DNA from: Spirochaetaceae bacterium
GTDB taxonomy: Bacteria; Spirochaetota; Spirochaetia; SZUA-6; Bin103
Length of the DNA: 6,816 nucleotides
Direction of reading: 5' to 3'
Assembly (NCBI GenBank): GCA_026710565.1
Contig: JAPOQV010000665.1
Location: 1 to 6,816, forward strand
Notes under the pieces: model-generated
The model's database searches: none
The model's input: only the letters and a program-made list of their open reading frames with translations
Told to the model about the DNA's origin: nothing
Position numbers and translations under genes: made by a program
Part shown: positions 6,303 to 6,816 of the stretch, piece by piece
How the letters are laid out: each line of letters opens with the position of its first letter
How positions within the stretch are numbered: the stretch's first letter is position 1

Positions 6303-6816
6303 TCAGTGGGCACCGGCCGCTGCGCCCGCTGCGGCGCCGGCCGAGGCGCCTGCGATGATCGCCGCCTGCTGGGCATCGAGAATCGCGCGGATGGACTGCA
6401 GGGCCGCCAGATCGCCGGCGCTGTCTTCGCCGGCCCGCTCGGTATCGGCCGACAACTCGATGCCGGCGGCCAGCGTGAAGGCCACCGACTTGTCCGGCCG
6501 GGGCCTGACCTCCCGGAGCCGGTCACGGTTCCCGAGCACGCCGTCTACGACGTCCGCCGCGGAGCCTTGGGTCAGCGCCAGCAGGGCCACCTCGTCGTAG
6601 CGGCTCGGTCCCCCCCCTTCCTCCCCGCTCCTCAGCCCTTCGGCAACGTCGCGGAATCGGTCCACCCCGGCGTCGGTTCCGCGCGGGGCGACGGCGAGGA
6701 GCTGGGAGACGAGCTGGAGCTGCTGGCCGCGCGTGAAGCCGGCGTCGTGCAAACGGTTGTAGGCCCGCTCGATGTCCGACGCCAAGTCGTCGACCGGCAC
6801 GTCGCGGGAGGCATGC
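6303..6816 (-). CDS. DUF4003-like protein, C-terminal part (5' end cut by window edge)
   Basis: The frame is open to the right edge; 170 residues are visible, of which HASRD precede a GTG (6800) that could be mistaken for a start. It probably continues upstream, since DUF4003 proteins as I recall have roughly 300 residues. The fragment is helical: IERAYNRLHDAGFTRGQQLQLVSQLLAV, (shown in part: AYNRLHDAGFTRGQ and LQLVSQLLAV), YDEVALLALTQGSAADVVDG, DKSVAFTLAAGIEL, then an Ala/Gly-rich end AAIIAGASAGAAAGAAAGAH. The gf-x-x-g-x-x-LQL-x-S-x-LL pattern and the Ala-rich end are what I recall of DUF4003 (Pfam), whose function is unknown. There is no signal peptide or membrane helix in the visible part. 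The codons for EEGGGP contain eight consecutive G (6610-6617), and the family-like pattern continues in frame across them, so no frameshift is indicated. It is separated from the next gene by 265 bp and may not belong to the same transcript. Confidence 0.7.
   Translation of the reverse strand, partial: HASRDVPVDDLASDIERAYNRLHDAGFTRGQQLQLVSQLLAVAPRGTDAGVDRFRDVAEGLRSGEEGGGPSRYDEVALLALTQGSAADVVDGVLGNRDRLREVRPRPDKSVAFTLAAGIELSADTERAGEDSAGDLAALQSIRAILDAQQAAIIAGASAGAAAGAAAGAH

Noticed and set aside
6291..6304. Possible terminator hairpin at the DUF4003-like stop
   Set aside because: The stem is only 5 bp, overlaps the stop codon and is followed by GC-rich sequence rather than a T-run.

Overview
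This GC-rich window carries six protein-coding genes, all read from the minus strand. They run from the high-coordinate end to the low end: a DUF4003-like gene cut by the right edge, a small LapA/DUF1049-like membrane protein, an MFS transporter fused to HEAT-like repeats, a short MscS-type channel, a stand-alone MgtE_N + CBS protein, and the magnesium transporter MgtE, cut by the left edge. I see no RNA gene, mobile element, CRISPR array or convincing Rho-independent terminator. The long plus-strand open frames are antisense shadows typical of GC-rich DNA.

The host is a high-GC bacterium. The LapA-like core (an NLDNRSDVSLG-type segment followed by a VPIYISALVSF-type second helix) reminds me of spirochaete DUF1049 proteins. 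This makes Spirochaetota a tentative guess from recall only; no rRNA or marker gene supports it.

From about 5313 down to 1 four genes are packed like one operon. The MFS-HEAT gene ends 11 bp before the MscS-like gene. The MscS-like stop overlaps the GTG start of the MgtE_N/CBS gene (GTGA). The MgtE_N/CBS gene ends about 20 bp before mgtE, which has a strong GGAGGA ribosome binding site. The operon thus joins a Mg2+ channel (MgtE), a soluble relative of MgtE's own Mg2+/nucleotide-sensing half, a small mechanosensitive-type channel and an MFS carrier with a cytoplasmic repeat domain. A shared role in ion or osmotic homeostasis is a reasonable inference but is not proven by the sequence.

The right part (5314-6816) is looser. 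The LapA-like frame has a good 70-residue membrane core and then an Arg-rich tail of doubtful coding quality. The 265-bp gap upstream of it holds a perfect 12-bp inverted repeat and one doubtful short frame. The DUF4003-like gene contains an uninterrupted run of eight G (coding strand).
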